From: Apostichopus japonicus
Taxonomy: Eukaryota; Echinodermata; Holothuroidea; Aspidochirotida; Stichopodidae
Direction: 5' to 3'
NCBI RefSeq assembly: GCF_037975245.1
Contig: NC_092575.1
Location: 24,086,341-24,150,340 of the forward strand
Length of the DNA: 64,000 bases
The notes below the pieces were generated by a model. That model ran no database searches, had not been told where the DNA came from, and worked only from the letters and a program-made list of their open reading frames with translations. The position numbers and the translations under genes were made by a program. Shown here piece by piece: positions 62,431 through 64,000 of the stretch (position 1 is its first letter; each line of letters starts with the position of its first letter).

Positions 62431-64000
62431 TTAGAGTTAAGCACATAGAAGGATTTGGATCAAATTAAAGGTGGAGTAAATAACATAGTACACATTGTGT
62501 ATTTGTTGGTCTGATCCTGATGTAATAAAACAGTATTAATGTTCTCATAGCAGAATGAGACAAGGATCAAGGATCAGATTTTACAAACAGGATCATCATT
62601 CTGTGGATCAACTCAATCCATCCTATAAACATATCTATCCATTAGACCAGACTGACCCAGCTGTCACTATTAGGCTTGGCATGACACATGATTATACAGA
62701 GAAGACTAGGTTCTCTATAGGTCAAGGGTCATGCAATGTGTATAACTGAACAGTACACTATTAATACATATAATGCTTTAATTATCCTCTATAAACTTCC
62801 ATTGTTATGCTAATTACAATCATGTATACACATATGCATAGCAGAGGAAGTAGGTCAGATCCAATTAAACACAAAAAGTGGCAGTCTCAATATGAAAGTC
62901 AATTCAGAGTACTTCTAGCATATTTCTGCACAGCAAATTTGGTAACATGGATATGAGGCATGTCTGCATTCTGCATTACAGGTACAATAAATAACTGCAG
63001 TTTATTTGAAGAATAAAATAAATGTGCATATATCATTCTATACAATGTTTTTGCATAATAATTTACTTGCTAATTGGTTAGCTGATAGATGTACATTGCA
63101 TTGTCAAAGGATGAACTCAATGGAAAGTATATCATGCATTAATATGGGTTAGATGCAAGAATTAACGCAAAGAACTATCAATCAATCCATCCACCGATTG
63201 ATTAATCGATCCATCAATCCATTGATCGATCAAGGATTAGACAAAACCAGAATGATATCTCTCCCCATCCCTTTTTTTTATATATTTAATTGTCTTATGA
63301 CACAAGTTTGGCAGAATTCCCAATATACTCATTCAACCGTTTAGGTTTTGATATATTTGTATTTGTAAACTTAAGCTTGTTTTTATGAGGGTATAAAATA
63401 GACACCCAAAATATACTGTGTTGGAATCCTAACTTATGGGAAGCATCCACTACTTATATACTGTATTGTACCAATGGCGTAGGGTTATACATATATATGT
63501 TAATTCCATGGAATTAACTCCATCTGTAATTTACTGAATTTAGTAAATTCAAAAGAAAAGGCGGATAACATACAGGATATGCATCATCAGGGTCACTGAC
63601 ACCTGGTTTTGAATAGGTGGGAGGGGGAGGGAGGGGCAGGGGGAGAGGGCAGGAGTCAGACAAATCTTCAATCAATATCATTTCTAATGATTATAGGAAA
63701 TGGAACCAATATGGAACTCTGAACATATTAGGGAACCCTGTCATCCCTCCCCTTTCCCTCCCCCCCCCCGTCCAGCTTTGGGGTACATATCCCCTTTCCC
63801 TGCATTTGGATATGTTTGCCAAGTTAAATGACCTTGAGGTTTAGGATGGTTGACCTTTTATTCAGCTTTCAATCAACTGTCAAAAACTTTACGATTTGTA
63901 CAGAATTTGAAGCAAGTCCAAACCCATAACATCATTCCCTGTTCAATACGTCCATATTACGGAGAAATTCTATTTTATTCGATTGTTCTGAGCAGAGCAA

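Larger units (their letters stand above)
47520..64000 (-). other. 16.5 kb without a recognised exon: upstream MYO18A intron or 5' region
   Basis: Exon 1 enters in phase 0, so more coding exons must exist upstream, but I found no peptide resembling the N-terminal motor here. The interval is AT-rich with the minisatellites listed separately, C- and G-runs (48586-48600, 50346-50360, 63758-63770) and T-runs (52917-52945, 59530-59660). Confidence 0.6.

Overview
The window is animal nuclear DNA: AT-rich, intron-rich, with spliceosomal GT..AG signals and many tandem and dispersed repeats. Long poly-T/poly-G and poly-C runs, tRNA-derived SINEs, a CR1/jockey-like LINE tail, Penelope-like tails and several MITE families suggest a marine invertebrate, probably an echinoderm (a sea cucumber is plausible). 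That assignment is inference. No rRNA, intact tRNA, CRISPR or prokaryotic gene was seen.

One gene dominates: an orthologue of unconventional myosin-XVIIIa (MYO18A) on the minus strand. I resolved 29 coding exons (47519 down to 395). They total 4065 nt, i.e. 1355 codons, and every junction agrees in phase. Exons 1-14 (47519-31989) encode the motor from the P-loop to the converter. Exon 15 finishes the converter and carries an IQ motif. Exon 16 carries an IQ-like helix and the NWPWWK signature. Exons 17-29 encode the coiled-coil tail. The N-terminal region lies above 47.5 kb, probably beyond the window, since no exon was recognised in 47.5-64 kb. The end of the tail lies below position 1.

Two aspects deserve attention. 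First, inside the 12.2-kb intron between exons 14 and 15 there is a well-formed 33-codon start exon (22630-22728). It has a good Kozak context, a strong donor and a phase that joins exon 15 exactly. Upstream are an X-box-like site, CCAAT boxes and TATA-like sequence. It predicts a headless myosin-18 rod, analogous in logic to molluscan catchin/myorod.

Second, several exons have had their 3' end, 5' splice site and adjacent intron tandemly duplicated. Exon 25 has five extra in-frame 90-nt copies separated by 24-nt pseudo-introns, exon 23 has one 60-nt copy, exon 22 one short copy, and exon 6 an array of about 90-bp units. Two other donors (exons 3 and 19) are followed within a few bases by tandem or simple repeats. 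Donor-side intron DNA in this gene therefore seems prone to tandem duplication, which leaves decoy splice sites or candidate alternative mini-exons in the coiled-coil region.

The rest is intronic: SINEs, a LINE 3' fragment, MITEs with target-site duplications, two Penelope-like tails (one with a hammerhead-like core), and minisatellites, including an array rich in CAGCTG E-boxes at about 50.7-51.5 kb.
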